Counted from the stretch's first letter, positions 9,468 to 19,903 are shown. The stretch is DNA of 64,000 nt from Pseudolactococcus piscium (GCF_002441695.1 NZ_JXJW01000003.1:62001-126000); one strand, 5' to 3'. The notes: generated by a model from the sequence alone, not told the origin. Program-made: numbers and translations.

Positions 9468-10004
9468 ATGAAATGGTCTTTACAAGAATTAAATAAAAAG
9501 AAGTCAGTTACATTTGAAGATGATCTTGATTTGAAACAAAATTTGATGTCACGAGACTCAGAAATTTTGGACGTATCTAAGATAGCAGTTCAAGGCCGCC
9601 TGGATGCAGATGGTGGTGTATACGCTTTAAATTTCACAGCTAAATTTGATTTGACGATGCCATCAAGCCGTAGCTTGACGCCAGTTATCTTGCCGATGGA
9701 GATGACCATATCGGAGCTATTTACAAATGCCGCGTTTTTTGAGGAGAATCAAGAAAATCTCGATGCAGATATGCTCTTTGTTTTAGAAAAAGACGTGATT
9801 GATTTAGAAGAGGCAGTCTCTGATAATATCTTATTAGATTTACCTTTGCGTGTGCTTACAGATGAAGAAAAAACGTCAGATATATTACCGACAGGGTCAT
9901 CTTGGCAGGTTTTATCAGAAGCAGATTATGCCAGATTACAAGCAGAAGAAATCGTAACGGATAAAGAGACACCTTTTTCTAAATTAGATGGCCTGTTTGA
10001 TTAA
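9468..10004 (+). CDS. yceD: YceD family protein (DUF177)
   Basis: 178-aa acidic protein of the YceD/DUF177 family. In many bacteria the gene lies next to rpmF (ribosomal protein L32) and is linked to 23S rRNA processing or accumulation. Here no rpmF follows, and the gene stands between ppaC and gnd. The family signature DADMLFVLEKDVIDLEEAV and the LPLRVL strand are visible in the second half. SD AAGGAG lies 9 bases from ATG. It is presumably cytoplasmic. The role is known only from family association. Confidence 0.85.
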   Translation: MKWSLQELNKKKSVTFEDDLDLKQNLMSRDSEILDVSKIAVQGRLDADGGVYALNFTAKFDLTMPSSRSLTPVILPMEMTISELFTNAAFFEENQENLDADMLFVLEKDVIDLEEAVSDNILLDLPLRVLTDEEKTSDILPTGSSWQVLSEADYARLQAEEIVTDKETPFSKLDGLFD

Positions 10005-10185
10005 AAATAGGCTATGAGGTTAAAAGTGTCGTTAGTTAGACAATCAATTCAAAAAATAAAGCACAATAAACACCCAAAATATCTGATAATGAATGAAGGT
10101 AGAGGTGTTTTTTGATATAAAAATATAGATTTTAAACGATTTTTTATGATATTGACAAAAAAATTAACTTTTTAGCCTTTTAGAC

Positions 10186-10214
10186 TTGAAAAATGATTAA
10201 AAATATATTATAAT
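10186..10214 (+). promoter_or_regulatory. Promoter of gnd
   Basis: TTGAAA, 17 bases, TATAAT in a very AT-rich stretch, about 48 bases before the gnd start. The preceding 180 bases hold a weak inverted repeat (AAACACC near 10068, GGTGTTTTTT near 10104) that may end yceD. Confidence 0.75.
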
Positions 10215-10262
10215 TAATTCTTATAAAGTATAAAAATATAAGACTAAATAGGAGAATAGGCA

Positions 10263-11684
10263 ATGACGCAAGCAAATTTTGGTGTAGTTGGTATGGCAGT
10301 GATGGGTCGTAATCTGGCGCTTAACATTGAATCACGTGGTTATAAGGTCGCAATTTTTAATCGGTCTAGAGAAAAAACGGAAGATGTGATTGCTTCGCAT
10401 CCGGATAAACAGTTTGTGCCGAGTTATGATATTACTTCATTTGTGAATTCTATTGAAAAACCGCGTCGGATCATGTTGATGGTTCAAGCAGGTCCGGGGA
10501 CAGATGCAACCATTCAAAATCTTTTACCACATTTGGATAAAGGCGATATTTTGATCGATGGTGGGAATACATTCTATAAAGATACTGAGCGTCGTAATGC
10601 TGAACTAGCTGATTCAGGTATTAATTTTATTGGTACAGGTGTTTCTGGTGGTGAAAAAGGTGCGCTAGAAGGACCTTCTATCATGCCTGGCGGTCAAAAA
10701 GAAGCCTACGAACTTGTTAAAGATGTTTTAGAAGAAATTTCGGCTAAAGCACCAGAAGATGGCAAGCCTTGTGTGACTTATATCGGCCCTGCTGGCGCCG
10801 GTCACTATGTCAAAATGGTGCATAATGGCATCGAGTATGGCGATATGCAATTAATTGCAGAGTCATATGATCTGATGCAACGCTTACTTGGTCTTAATGC
10901 ATCTGATATGCAAGCTGTTTTTGCGGAGTGGAATAAGGGCGAGCTTGATAGCTATCTGATTGAAATTACAACAGATATTTTGACGCATCAAGATGATCAA
11001 GGTCAAGAAGGCCCAGTTGTTGATTATATCTTAGATGCTGCTGGAAATAAAGGGACTGGTAAATGGACAAGCCAATCAGCGCTTGATTCAGGTGTCCCAT
11101 TACCTTTGATTACAGAGTCAGTATTTGCCCGTTATATTTCGACATACAAAGAAGAGCGTGTCGCGGCAAGTAAAGTTTTGAAAGCACCTGACTTTAAGTT
11201 TGAAGGTGACAAAGCTGAGTTGATTGAAAAAATTCGTCAAGCGCTTTACTTCTCTAAAATCATGTCTTATGCCCAAGGGTTTGCCCAATTACGTGTTGCA
11301 TCTAAGGATAACGATTGGGACTTACCTTTTGGTGAAATTGCTGCTATCTGGCGTGCTGGATGTATCATCCGTGCACGTTTCCTACAAAAAATTACAGATG
11401 CTTATGGTCGCGATGAAGATCTAGCAAATCTTTTGCTGGATGAATACTTCATCGATATCACAGCAAAATATCAGCATGCTGTTCGTGAGGTTGTAGCCAT
11501 TGCTGTTCAAGCAGGCGTGCCGGTTCCGACATTCTCAAGTGCTATCGCCTACTTTGATAGTTACCGTTCAGAGAATTTACCTGCAAATCTAATTCAGGCA
11601 CAACGGGATTACTTTGGTGCGCATACCTACGAACGTAAAGATAAACCTGGTATCTTCCACTACTCTTGGTATGATGAGAAATAA
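10263..11684 (+). CDS. gnd: 6-phosphogluconate dehydrogenase, decarboxylating
   Basis: 473-aa enzyme of the oxidative pentose phosphate pathway: 6-phosphogluconate + NADP+ to ribulose 5-phosphate + CO2 + NADPH. The N-terminal dinucleotide fold shows [15 protein letters not shown] with the NADP-preferring NRS following (about residue 34). Substrate motifs [11 protein letters not shown] (about 126-136) and [13 protein letters not shown] (about 180-192) include the catalytic Lys and Glu. The C-terminal end matches full-length enzymes. It lies just upstream of covR but has its own promoter. Confidence 0.97.
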   Translation: MTQANFGVVGMAVMGRNLALNIESRGYKVAIFNRSREKTEDVIASHPDKQFVPSYDITSFVNSIEKPRRIMLMVQAGPGTDATIQNLLPHLDKGDILIDGGNTFYKDTERRNAELADSGINFIGTGVSGGEKGALEGPSIMPGGQKEAYELVKDVLEEISAKAPEDGKPCVTYIGPAGAGHYVKMVHNGIEYGDMQLIAESYDLMQRLLGLNASDMQAVFAEWNKGELDSYLIEITTDILTHQDDQGQEGPVVDYILDAAGNKGTGKWTSQSALDSGVPLPLITESVFARYISTYKEERVAASKVLKAPDFKFEGDKAELIEKIRQALYFSKIMSYAQGFAQLRVASKDNDWDLPFGEIAAIWRAGCIIRARFLQKITDAYGRDEDLANLLLDEYFIDITAKYQHAVREVVAIAVQAGVPVPTFSSAIAYFDSYRSENLPANLIQAQRDYFGAHTYERKDKPGIFHYSWYDEK

Positions 11685-11868
11685 AAAGAGTAAGTGTCAT
11701 CGTTTGTCCCTATCCTAACGTAAGAGGCAGTATCCGATAGTGTCTGGTAGAGTTGTGTTTTTAAAAATAAATCGTAAAAATTCTGACTACTGATTAGCTC
11801 AGTGGCATACTTAAGAGTTGTGTTATACGTGATGTATAGCTTAAACTCAATAGAAAGAGATATTAAAA

Positions 11869-12561
11869 ATGGTAAAGAAAATTCTTATTATTGAAGATGA
11901 AAAACAATTAGCACGATTTGTGTCACTTGAACTAGAACATGAGGGGTACAGTGTTGTTGTACGTCATGATGGTCGTAGTGGTCTTGAAGCAGCAATGGCT
12001 CAAGATTGGGATATGATCCTCTTAGATTTGATGTTACCTGAGTTAGACGGATTTGAAGTTGCCCGTCGTTTACGTAATGAGAAACAAACACCGATTACGA
12101 TGATGACTGCGCGTGATAGTACCATGGATAAAGTAGCTGGTCTTGACATTGGTGCAGATGACTATATTACAAAACCGTTTGCCATTGAAGAATTACTGGC
12201 GCGTTTACGTGCTAATTTCCGTCGTCAAGATCGTGAAATTCAAAAGCGTAAAAAAACTGATGGGACAACTTTCCGTGATTTGACGATCAATAAAAAGAAT
12301 CGTCAAGTAGAACGTGGTGGAGAAGTGATCGACTTGACAAAACGTGAGTATGATTTATTGACGACACTGATGAAAAATGTCAACGATGTTGTGACGCGTG
12401 AACAACTTGTTCAAAATGTATGGGGATATGATGAAGGAACAGAGACAAACGTTGTTGATGTTTATATTCGTTACCTACGTAACAAATTGGACCAAGATGG
12501 TAAAGATTCTTATATTCAAACAGTTCGTGGTTTAGGCTACATGTTACGTGAAAATAACTGA
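11869..12561 (+). CDS. covR: OmpR-family response regulator, CovR/CsrR-like
   Basis: 230-aa response regulator. The receiver domain has acidic residues E9-D10, the phospho-acceptor D53 in LLDLMLPE, T104-type MMTARDS and the K in ITKPF. A winged-helix Trans_reg_C domain follows, ending QTVRGLGYMLRENN. Sequence and the partner kinase match streptococcal CovR/CsrR, which mainly represses surface and stress genes. The start ATG has GAAAGAGA upstream. A gap of 264 bases separates it from the kinase gene, which is unusually wide for this pair. Confidence 0.92.
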   Translation: MVKKILIIEDEKQLARFVSLELEHEGYSVVVRHDGRSGLEAAMAQDWDMILLDLMLPELDGFEVARRLRNEKQTPITMMTARDSTMDKVAGLDIGADDYITKPFAIEELLARLRANFRRQDREIQKRKKTDGTTFRDLTINKKNRQVERGGEVIDLTKREYDLLTTLMKNVNDVVTREQLVQNVWGYDEGTETNVVDVYIRYLRNKLDQDGKDSYIQTVRGLGYMLRENN

Positions 12562-12686
12562 TTGATCCCATCATAAGTCAAGTTGCACCTGCAAAGATGT
12601 AGGTTGCTAACATATAAGTCAGTCATCTGATGCGATTAGCCCGTAGATTTATAGTGCGGTATGCTAGGATATGGTAAAACTGATTC

Positions 12687-12729
12687 ATAACGATCATTAA
12701 TAGCGATCATCTATCTGGATGGTCGTTAT
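12687..12729 (+). other. Inverted repeat between covR and covS
   Basis: ATAACGATCAT and ATGGTCGTTAT can pair (10 of 11, one G-U). No T-tract follows, so it is not a clear terminator. It lies in the 264-base covR-covS gap (12562-12825), which otherwise shows no gene. Confidence 0.5.
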
Positions 12730-12825
12730 TAAACATTAACGTTGCATTTTGTTTAATAGACTGACTTAGCTATTATCTTGCTGAAGTCATCGTAAACAGG
12801 TGCTGTCACAATTTAGGAGAATTTG

Positions 12826-14319
12826 ATGGGAATCCGACCATCTCAGGAAAAGCAAGTTAAAAAACGCAGTATCAAAGTCAAATGGTCTTTTGCTAATATG
12901 CTTTTTTGTTTTTTGGTTTTTACAATTTTTGCAACCATTTCATATCAGACGTCGATTATGTATTTCTTGGAAGGTGAAAAAGAAGATCTAGTCAAAGTTG
13001 TTAACTCTGTTTCTGAACATTTGGAAAAAGCTAATGATAATTTGACACCTCAAAACATTTATAAGTATTTAGGTTATCGAGAGGAGGGCGTGCTTGAAAC
13101 TTTCTACGATAAAGCTGGTCATGAAATAAAATCAGCTAGGGAGATAGGCATTCCTCGTGTAGACTGGCGATATTTTCAGGTTTACGATAAGGATGAGCAA
13201 ATCATTTTCGCTGCCAAATCTGCTAATATCTCACTTTATAGTACAAGGTCTACTAAACCTGTTATTGTCAAGATGGGCAATAAAACAGGATTTATTATCA
13301 CGCGACGGATCAGATCTAAAAACACAGGTAAAGTAGTTGGTTACTTGCAATCATTTAATGAATTGAACTTTTATTATGTGATTCGAAATAAACTCTTATT
13401 TATACTCATTGCTCTTGAGGTTGTTGCCATGCTATGGGCCAATTTCATTGGTTATTTTGTATCAAGTCATCTCTTAAAACCGCTATCCAAACTACATTTA
13501 GCCATGAAGCGAATCACCAAGTTACCATCAGGAGAATTTGAAGAAATTAAGATTAATTCCGGAGATGAGATTGAAGAGCTGGCAGATGTATTTAATGGTA
13601 TGATGCAGAAAAAACAGGACTATTTGGAAGGACAAGAGCGATTTGTATCTGATGTGAGTCATGAATTGCGGACGCCACTTGCGGTACTTGATGGGCACAT
13701 CAATCTTTTACTCCGTTGGGGGAAGGATGATCCTAAGCAGCTAAATGAGTCACTAGAGGCGTCACGGCAAGAAATACAGAAAATGTCTAGTATGATCCAA
13801 GATATGCTCGATATAGCACGTTTGAAGCAAGATAGCGGTAATGAGATGGAACAGACGCAAGTTGTGTCATGTGTATCTGACCTCGTTAATAATTTCAGGA
13901 TGGTTCATCAGAACTTCACGATCGAATTTGAAACGCGTATCTCTTCTGAAGTTTGGGCCCAAATTTATAAAAACCATTATATACAAGCGTTGACGATTTT
14001 GATGGATAATGCAGTTAAATATTCAGGTGAAAAAGAGACCTACATCAAAGTTTCTCTCTTTGCAGAGGAAGATATGATTGTTTCGGAAGTGTCGGATCAT
14101 GGTCTAGGCATAGGTGAAGCAGATCAAGCCTTTATATTTGAGCGATTTTTCCGAGCGGATAAGGCTAGAAATCGAGAAATTGGGGGTACTGGGCTAGGGC
14201 TTTCGATTATTGAAAATATTGTAAAAATATACAAGGGCTCGATTGCTGTTGACTCTGAGATTGGTAAAGGCTCAATATTTACCATGAAAATTCCTAAAGC
14301 TAAATTAACGAAGTTGTAA
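12826..14319 (+). CDS. covS: Sensor histidine kinase, CovS/CsrS-like
   Basis: 497-aa membrane sensor kinase. One helix near residues 21-43, an extracellular domain of about 140 residues, a second helix near 187-210, then HAMP (about 212-265). The dimerisation/phospho-acceptor box is FVSDVSHELRTPL with H279. The ATP domain has DNAVKYSG (N box), DHGLGIG (G1) and GGTGLGLSI (G2). Start 12826 was chosen because TTAGGAG precedes it by 6 bases; an in-frame TTG lies one codon earlier. Partner of CovR. The signal is not deducible here; streptococcal CovS responds to Mg2+ and peptides. Confidence 0.92.
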   Translation: MGIRPSQEKQVKKRSIKVKWSFANMLFCFLVFTIFATISYQTSIMYFLEGEKEDLVKVVNSVSEHLEKANDNLTPQNIYKYLGYREEGVLETFYDKAGHEIKSAREIGIPRVDWRYFQVYDKDEQIIFAAKSANISLYSTRSTKPVIVKMGNKTGFIITRRIRSKNTGKVVGYLQSFNELNFYYVIRNKLLFILIALEVVAMLWANFIGYFVSSHLLKPLSKLHLAMKRITKLPSGEFEEIKINSGDEIEELADVFNGMMQKKQDYLEGQERFVSDVSHELRTPLAVLDGHINLLLRWGKDDPKQLNESLEASRQEIQKMSSMIQDMLDIARLKQDSGNEMEQTQVVSCVSDLVNNFRMVHQNFTIEFETRISSEVWAQIYKNHYIQALTILMDNAVKYSGEKETYIKVSLFAEEDMIVSEVSDHGLGIGEADQAFIFERFFRADKARNREIGGTGLGLSIIENIVKIYKGSIAVDSEIGKGSIFTMKIPKAKLTKL

Positions 14320-14472
14320 TCGCCTTAAACTAAGCAAAATAACAGGTTTTCGATTTGTTAAAGCTAGGGGTGAGCAATCTTCAAATGTGCTTAATAGCAC
14401 CTAAAAACGTTGTCTTCGGATGACTTTTTTTATACAGTAAAAAATTAGTTTGAATTTTTAGAATATTCACTA

Positions 14473-14501
14473 TTTACAAGTGCTAATTTCTATGTTAGAA
14501 T
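14473..14501 (+). promoter_or_regulatory. Promoter of amtB-glnK
   Basis: TTTACA, 17 bases, TAGAAT, about 80 bases upstream of amtB. Confidence 0.7.
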
Positions 14502-14516
14502 ATGGAATATAACTTA

Positions 14517-14533
14517 TGTTAGAACTTCTAACA
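14517..14533 (+). promoter_or_regulatory. GlnR box
   Basis: TGTTAGAACTTCTAACA is a perfect TGTNA-N7-TNACA palindrome. It starts about 15 bases after the -10 box, so bound GlnR would block the early transcript, consistent with repression of ammonium uptake genes when glutamine is plentiful. A half site TGTTA also lies at about 14493. Confidence 0.9.
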
Positions 14534-14580
14534 TCCGCATTTGAGCGTAAGCTCACTCTGACATTATTTTAGGAGATTTT

Positions 14581-15819
14581 ATGAACTCAGGAAGTATTGC
14601 TTTTATCATTATGTGTGCGGCTCTGGTCTTTCTCATGACACCAGCGTTAGCATTTTTCTACGGTGGCTTGGAGCGACGCAAGAACGTCCTTAATACAATG
14701 CTTATGGCCGTTATCCCACTAGGTGTTGCCTCTATTCTTTGGGTAGCTATTGGCTATACGCTATCATTTTCTGGAGATGGCAGTTGGATTGGTAACTTTG
14801 GTCATGCCTTCTTTAATGGTGTGAGCATGTCTAAAAACAGTCTACATGGTCTTGAAATACCAGATGGTTTATTTGGTGGCTTCCAGATGATGTTCTCGAT
14901 TATAACTGTTGCCTTATTAACAGGTTCAGTTGTTGGTCGTATGCGCTTTACACCACTCGTTATCTTCATGGCTTTCTGGTTAGTTTTAGTTTATTATCCA
15001 TTAGCGCATATGGTTTGGGGTGGAGGTTTCCTTGCTAAAATTCACTCAATTGATTTTGCTGGTGGTAATGTTGTCCATATTTCATCAGGCGTCAGTGCAC
15101 TCGTGTTAGCAATTGTCTTAGGACGTCGTCGTGATTATGCACGTCTTGAATATCGACCGCATAACATACCGTTTGTACTCCTAGGTGCCGGTTTGCTTTG
15201 GTTTGGTTGGTTTGGGTTCAATGCAGGATCAGCTCTTGCAGCAAATGGCCTTGCCGTTCATGCACTCATGACGACAAATACCGCAGCCGCAGCTGCCATG
15301 TTATCTTGGCTCCTTGTTGAGAAGATAATGATTGGTAAACCAACAGTTGTCGGCGCTTCAACTGGTATGGTCATTGGACTTGTGGCGATAACACCAGGTG
15401 CTGGTTTTGTATCACTGTGGTCGTCTATCTTAATTGGTGCACTTGTTTCACCAATTTCATACTACTTTATTTCAGTTGTTAAGCATAAATTTGGTTACGA
15501 TGATGCTTTAGATGCATTTGGTGCACATGGCATTGGTGGTATATTTGGTGGGATTATGACAGGTCTCTTCACCATGCCAGCACTGGCTTTAGAAAAAGGC
15601 TATTCCGGTGCCATTTACGGCTCTGCTAAGTTATTGATTGCGCAAATCGAGGCAATCGCGTTCACGATCGTCTTTAGTGCTGTTGTCACGTTTATCATTA
15701 TCAAAGTGATTGCCTTATTCACAGAAATTCGTGTCAGTGACCGTGCAGAAGCAGTTGGACTTGATGATAGTGAACATGATGAAACCGCCTACCCAACATT
15801 TATGGGACTTGATAGCTAA
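14581..15819 (+). CDS. amtB: Ammonium transporter
   Basis: 412-aa Amt/Mep/Rh channel with about 11 membrane helices and an outward N-terminus. Family motifs: FFYGGLERRKNVLNTM near residue 22, the first pore His in VVHISSGVSAL (about residue 165), FGFNAGSALAAN (about 215) and the second pore His in DAFGAHGIGGIFGG (about 316). It moves ammonium across the membrane and is normally gated by a PII protein, which is encoded 37 bases downstream. GlnR box and promoter lie directly upstream. SD AGGAG is 7 bases before ATG. Confidence 0.96.
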   Translation: MNSGSIAFIIMCAALVFLMTPALAFFYGGLERRKNVLNTMLMAVIPLGVASILWVAIGYTLSFSGDGSWIGNFGHAFFNGVSMSKNSLHGLEIPDGLFGGFQMMFSIITVALLTGSVVGRMRFTPLVIFMAFWLVLVYYPLAHMVWGGGFLAKIHSIDFAGGNVVHISSGVSALVLAIVLGRRRDYARLEYRPHNIPFVLLGAGLLWFGWFGFNAGSALAANGLAVHALMTTNTAAAAAMLSWLLVEKIMIGKPTVVGASTGMVIGLVAITPGAGFVSLWSSILIGALVSPISYYFISVVKHKFGYDDALDAFGAHGIGGIFGGIMTGLFTMPALALEKGYSGAIYGSAKLLIAQIEAIAFTIVFSAVVTFIIIKVIALFTEIRVSDRAEAVGLDDSEHDETAYPTFMGLDS

Positions 15820-15856
15820 TCGTGTTATAATCGGACAGGTAAAGGAGAGTTGAGTG

Positions 15857-16198
15857 ATGAAAAAAGTAGAAGCGATTATTCGCACTGAAAAATTAGAAGA
15901 TTTGAAAGATGCATTGGTAAAACATGATCTAGCAAAAGGGATGACTGTAACGCAAGTGTTGGGATACGGGAATCAAAAAGGGTTTGTTGAATATGTTCGT
16001 GGTCAAAAGTTAAATACAACCTTACTTGCAAAGATAAAAATTGAAATTGTTACCGTTGAAGAACGGGTTGCAAAATTGATTGACGTCATTCAAGAAACAA
16101 CCCAGACTGGTGAAGTCGGGGATGGCAAGATATTTGTACTGCCTGTTGAAAGTGTCATTCGTATTCGAACAGGCGAAAAAGATGGCGATGCGATCTGA
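15857..16198 (+). CDS. glnK: PII nitrogen regulatory protein (GlnB/GlnK family)
   Basis: 113-aa PII signal protein, expected to be a trimer that binds ATP/ADP and 2-oxoglutarate and plugs AmtB. The family lead MKKVEAIIRTEKLEDLK and the C-terminal GKIFVLPVESVIRIRTGE are clear. The T-loop reads GYGNQKGFVEYVRGQKLNTT: the usual E-L-Y-R-G is E-Y-V-R-G, and the uridylylated Tyr51 position is Leu. It therefore cannot be uridylylated in the enteric way. ATG at 15857 was chosen; a GTG one codon earlier also fits the ribosome site. It is co-transcribed with amtB. Confidence 0.93.
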   Translation: MKKVEAIIRTEKLEDLKDALVKHDLAKGMTVTQVLGYGNQKGFVEYVRGQKLNTTLLAKIKIEIVTVEERVAKLIDVIQETTQTGEVGDGKIFVLPVESVIRIRTGEKDGDAI

Positions 16199-16220
16199 TT
16201 TTTAAAAAATAACTCATATT

Positions 16221-16275
16221 TAGCAGGGAATCTTCTTTAGGGAAACTAGAAGATAACCTGCTAGATATTTTTTTT
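16221..16275 (+). terminator. Terminator after glnK
   Basis: TAGCAGG..ATCTTCT pairs with AGAAGAT..CCTGCTA, followed by a run of eight or more T. Confidence 0.85.
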
Positions 16276-16390
16276 GATTTGTTAATCGGCTAATGCTTCC
16301 TGTTGAAAAAAAACGCTAAAAACGGTAAAATTAGAGGATATAAATGCAAGCGTTACACACTGGTCTGTGTGGTTGACCTAAAGGGAAGTA

Positions 16391-17752
16391 ATGATGAAAA
16401 AAAATTCAAATTTTAAAAATAAAAAAGTATTAGTCTTAGGTTTGGCCAAATCTGGTGAGTCTGCTGCGCGCGTGCTAAAAGCACTAGGTGCAATCGTCAC
16501 AGTAAATGATGGTAAGCCTTTTGATGAAAATCCAGCAGCACAAAGCTTGTTAGCTGAAGGTATCAAAGTAATTACGGGTGAACACCCATTAGGCCTCTTG
16601 GAAGAAGCGTTTGAAGTGATGGTTAAAAACCCTGGTATTCCTTATGATAATCCGATGGTCGTTCGAGCATTAGCATTAGGGATTCCAGTGATCACTGAGG
16701 TTGAGTTAGCCTATCTCATCTCTGAATCGCCAATCGTTGGCATCACAGGAACAAATGGTAAGACGACGACGACCACGATGATTGCAGAAATCCTTAACGC
16801 AGATGGCCAAGTTGCTAAATTATCTGGGAACATTGGCTTTCCAGCATCAGATGTTGCTGCAAGCTCAACCTCAGATGAACGACTCATCATGGAATTATCT
16901 AGTTTTCAGCTAATGGGGATTGAGACGTTTCGACCTCATATAGCGGTCATCACAAATGTCTTCTCAGCACATTTAGATTATCATGGGTCGCAGGTCGGTT
17001 ATGAAGCTGCCAAGTGGCGTATCCAAGAAAATATGACAGCTGATGACTACCTGGTCTTAAACTTTAATCAAGAAAAATTGCGACATAAAGCGGGACAGAC
17101 ACTAGCGAAAATTGTGCCCTTTTCTACATCAGATGAAACCAAGAATGGGGCATACGTTGCTGATGGGCAAATTTACTTTAAAGATGAGCGAATCATGTCA
17201 GTAGCGGATTTATCCTTACCTGGCGAGCATAATCTAGAGAATGCACTAGCAGCAATTTGTGTGGCAAAACTATCAAATGTCTCTACTGAGGCTATCGTTA
17301 GTATTTTGACGACGTTTTCAGGCGTCAAACATCGCTTACAATACCTAGGTCAAAAATCAGCAATCAAATTTTATAATGATAGTAAAGCGACCAATATTTT
17401 GGCAACACAAAAAGCTTTGTCAGGTTTTGATAATCAGAAACTTTGGCTTTTGGCAGGGGGGCTTGATCGTGGTAACGGCTTTGAGGCGCTAAGTTCAGAT
17501 ATTGCAGGCTTAAAGGGCATGGTTGTCTTTGGAGAAACTGCACCCAAGTTACGTCGATTAGCAGAGGAACTCAATATCCCGGTGTTTGAAAGTGAGACTG
17601 TTGCGACTGCCGCTCAACTTGCGTATGAACAGGCGATACCTGGTGACACAATCTTACTCAGTCCTGCAAATGCAAGCTGGGATCAATATAAGACCTTTGA
17701 GCAACGTGGGGATTTGTTTATCGATGCCTTTAGTAAATTGGAAGAAAAATGA
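16391..17752 (+). CDS. murD: UDP-N-acetylmuramoyl-L-alanine--D-glutamate ligase
   Basis: 453-aa cytoplasmic Mur ligase that adds D-Glu to UDP-MurNAc-L-Ala in peptidoglycan synthesis. The N-terminal Rossmann domain begins [15 protein letters not shown]. The ATP loop is [12 protein letters not shown] (about residue 117). The central KHRLQYLG and YNDSKATN motifs and the C-terminal [12 protein letters not shown] are family signatures. ATG codons at 16391 and 16394 both fit the AAGGGA ribosome site. Its stop overlaps murG by four bases, giving a murD-murG-divIB operon. Confidence 0.97.
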   Translation: MMKKNSNFKNKKVLVLGLAKSGESAARVLKALGAIVTVNDGKPFDENPAAQSLLAEGIKVITGEHPLGLLEEAFEVMVKNPGIPYDNPMVVRALALGIPVITEVELAYLISESPIVGITGTNGKTTTTTMIAEILNADGQVAKLSGNIGFPASDVAASSTSDERLIMELSSFQLMGIETFRPHIAVITNVFSAHLDYHGSQVGYEAAKWRIQENMTADDYLVLNFNQEKLRHKAGQTLAKIVPFSTSDETKNGAYVADGQIYFKDERIMSVADLSLPGEHNLENALAAICVAKLSNVSTEAIVSILTTFSGVKHRLQYLGQKSAIKFYNDSKATNILATQKALSGFDNQKLWLLAGGLDRGNGFEALSSDIAGLKGMVVFGETAPKLRRLAEELNIPVFESETVATAAQLAYEQAIPGDTILLSPANASWDQYKTFEQRGDLFIDAFSKLEEK

Positions 17753-18861
17753 CTATGAAAATTATTGTAAGTGGCGGTGGAACTGGTGGGCATATCTATC
17801 CAGCATTAAGTTTCATCAAGTTTTTAAAGACAGTTGAGCCAAATCTTTCTGTTCTTTATATTGGTACAGAAAAAGGATTGGAATCAACGATTGTACCAGA
17901 AAATGGCATTCCGTTTAAAACGGTTGATGTCCAAGGATTCAAAAGATCTTTATCACCTGAAAACGTAAAAACGGTCTATAAGTTTATGAAGTCAGTTTCA
18001 GATGCTAAGAAAATGATTAAGGAGTTTAAACCAGATATCGTGATTGGGACTGGTGGGTATGTGGCAGGACCGGTTGTCTATGCAGCTGCAAAACTAAAAA
18101 TTCCAACGATTGTGCATGAGCAGAATTCTATTCCAGGCATTACCAATAAATTTTTGAGTCGATATGCGACACGTGTGGCATTAGCATTCCAGGAAGCAGG
18201 AGAATTTTTTCCGCCTAAAAAAACGAGTTTCACTGGTAATCCTCGAGCGCAAGAAGTTGCTGATTTAACAGAATCTGGTAATGTACTCAGTGATTATGGG
18301 TTAGCGACAAATAAAAAAACTATCGTGATATTTGGTGGGAGTCGTGGTGCACTTAAAATCAATACTGCAGTGATAGAGGCGCTACCAGAATTGGCTAAAA
18401 AATCCTATCAAATTCTCTATGCGTCAGGAGAAATCTATTTTAATGATCCTGAGTTTTCTGAGATGTTTGAGACGTATAACAAAGAGAAAAATATAAAGAT
18501 AGTACCTTATATTAAAAATATGGTGGAAGTATTAAATGACGCCGATCTTATTTTATCTCGTGCTGGTGCAACCACATTAGCCGAAATAACAGCACTTGGC
18601 TTACCCTCTATTTTAGTGCCAAGTCCTTATGTGACGGCAGATCACCAAACAAAGAATGCTGAAGCGCTTGAAAATGCAGGTGCGGCGATTCGGATTAAAA
18701 ATGATACGCTGACAGGTGAGCGTATTGTCAATGCAATCGATAGCCTGTTGCTGGATGATGTCACATATAGACAGATGGCAGAAAATGCGCTTCGTGAAGG
18801 TGTACCTGACGCAAGTCGGCGCTTGTACCAGTTAGTCAAGGATGTGTTGCATGGCAGATAA
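17749..18861 (+). CDS. murG: Undecaprenyldiphospho-muramoylpentapeptide beta-N-acetylglucosaminyltransferase
   Basis: 370-aa peripheral membrane GT28 glycosyltransferase making lipid II from lipid I and UDP-GlcNAc. The first glycine-rich loop is [12 protein letters not shown] at residues 8-19. GTGGYVAGP and HEQNSIPG lie near 100-130, FGGSRGA near 198, and the UDP-GlcNAc site has [12 protein letters not shown] near 267. Translationally coupled to murD (ATGA overlap). An alternative start, ATG at 17755, sits two codons in. Confidence 0.97.
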   Translation: MTMKIIVSGGGTGGHIYPALSFIKFLKTVEPNLSVLYIGTEKGLESTIVPENGIPFKTVDVQGFKRSLSPENVKTVYKFMKSVSDAKKMIKEFKPDIVIGTGGYVAGPVVYAAAKLKIPTIVHEQNSIPGITNKFLSRYATRVALAFQEAGEFFPPKKTSFTGNPRAQEVADLTESGNVLSDYGLATNKKTIVIFGGSRGALKINTAVIEALPELAKKSYQILYASGEIYFNDPEFSEMFETYNKEKNIKIVPYIKNMVEVLNDADLILSRAGATTLAEITALGLPSILVPSPYVTADHQTKNAEALENAGAAIRIKNDTLTGERIVNAIDSLLLDDVTYRQMAENALREGVPDASRRLYQLVKDVLHGR

Positions 18862-19903
18862 AGATAAGGACAAGCAAGCAGAGTTGACCCCTTGGCAAAA
18901 ACAGCATGCAGCATTCGAGAAAAAGAAAGCTGCAGAAGCAGCTAAGCAGGCGCGTGAGGAGAGGCGACAGAAACAGCCAATTAAGGTGGTATCCGTCGTC
19001 GAAAAATATGATGCGATAGCTGTGACAACGCCAGATAAACCACCTAAACAATCTCTACTAGCGAAATTTAAAGCAGGATTGAAACCAAATGAATCAAAAC
19101 CTATGCTTGACGTCTTAGGTAAAATGTGGCCCTTTCTTTTAGTATTTATCCTAATCTTATTGGGTAGTGGCTATGTTGTTTCACCACTGAGTAAAATCGG
19201 TAGTTTTAAGACAACGGGTAACGTTCATGAATCAACCAAACAAATTGCTGCAGCCACAAGCATCAAGACGGGGGATCATGTCTGGAAAATTGTTAAAGCT
19301 AAACAAACGATTTCATCACAGATAACTAAAGCTTTTCCGAGAGTTAAGTCAGCTAGCATTAGCTTGCAGTTACCCAATCATTTTACCGCTAAAATTACGG
19401 AATACGGTGAGAGTATCTATCTTAAAACAGGTGCGACTTATCAAATAGCGTTGTCAGATGGCACGCTATTAACTAGCGAGGCGGTTGACCCGCAAAAATT
19501 GAATGCGATGCCGGTTCTTGAAGGCTTCAATCAAAAAGAAGTTGAACAGTTTGTGAAAGCCTATGAAACACTGACATCAGATACTAAGGCTCAGATGACA
19601 ACGGTCACTAAAGTACCAACTAAAGCCACAACTGATTTTATAGCAATTGATATGAAAGATGGCAATCAAGTACGCGTACCACTCAGCCAGATGGCAGATA
19701 AGCTACCTTACTACAAAACGGTTGCTCAGAGCATAACGGAGGCAAGTGTCGTCGATATGGAGGCAGGTATTTATGCCAAGCCAAAAGCTGCCTACCAAAA
19801 AGAATTAGATGACCAAGCTGATAAAGATAAGAAGTCTGATAAATCATCGACTGATAGCTCAGATGCTAAGGATAGTACAAGTCAGACTGAAAAATCTGAA
19901 TAA
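18851..19903 (+). CDS. divIB: Cell division protein DivIB/FtsQ
   Basis: 350-aa single-pass divisome protein. It has a charged cytoplasmic head of about 90 residues, rich in Lys/Ala/Glu, one membrane helix (FLLVFILILLGSGYVV), then a POTRA domain (IGSFKTTGNVHES onward), a beta domain and a Ser/Asp/Lys-rich tail. ATG 18851 was chosen because AAGGA lies 8 bases upstream; an earlier ATG at 18842 would have no spacing. It overlaps the murG end by 11 bases. It works with DivIC and FtsL at the septum. Confidence 0.93.
   Translation: MADKDKDKQAELTPWQKQHAAFEKKKAAEAAKQAREERRQKQPIKVVSVVEKYDAIAVTTPDKPPKQSLLAKFKAGLKPNESKPMLDVLGKMWPFLLVFILILLGSGYVVSPLSKIGSFKTTGNVHESTKQIAAATSIKTGDHVWKIVKAKQTISSQITKAFPRVKSASISLQLPNHFTAKITEYGESIYLKTGATYQIALSDGTLLTSEAVDPQKLNAMPVLEGFNQKEVEQFVKAYETLTSDTKAQMTTVTKVPTKATTDFIAIDMKDGNQVRVPLSQMADKLPYYKTVAQSITEASVVDMEAGIYAKPKAAYQKELDDQADKDKKSDKSSTDSSDAKDSTSQTEKSE

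Noticed and set aside
16340-16365. Possible cre site before murD
   Set aside because: ATGCAAGCGTTACAC begins like cre but the second half is shifted by one base and loses the required C; murD is not a usual CcpA target.
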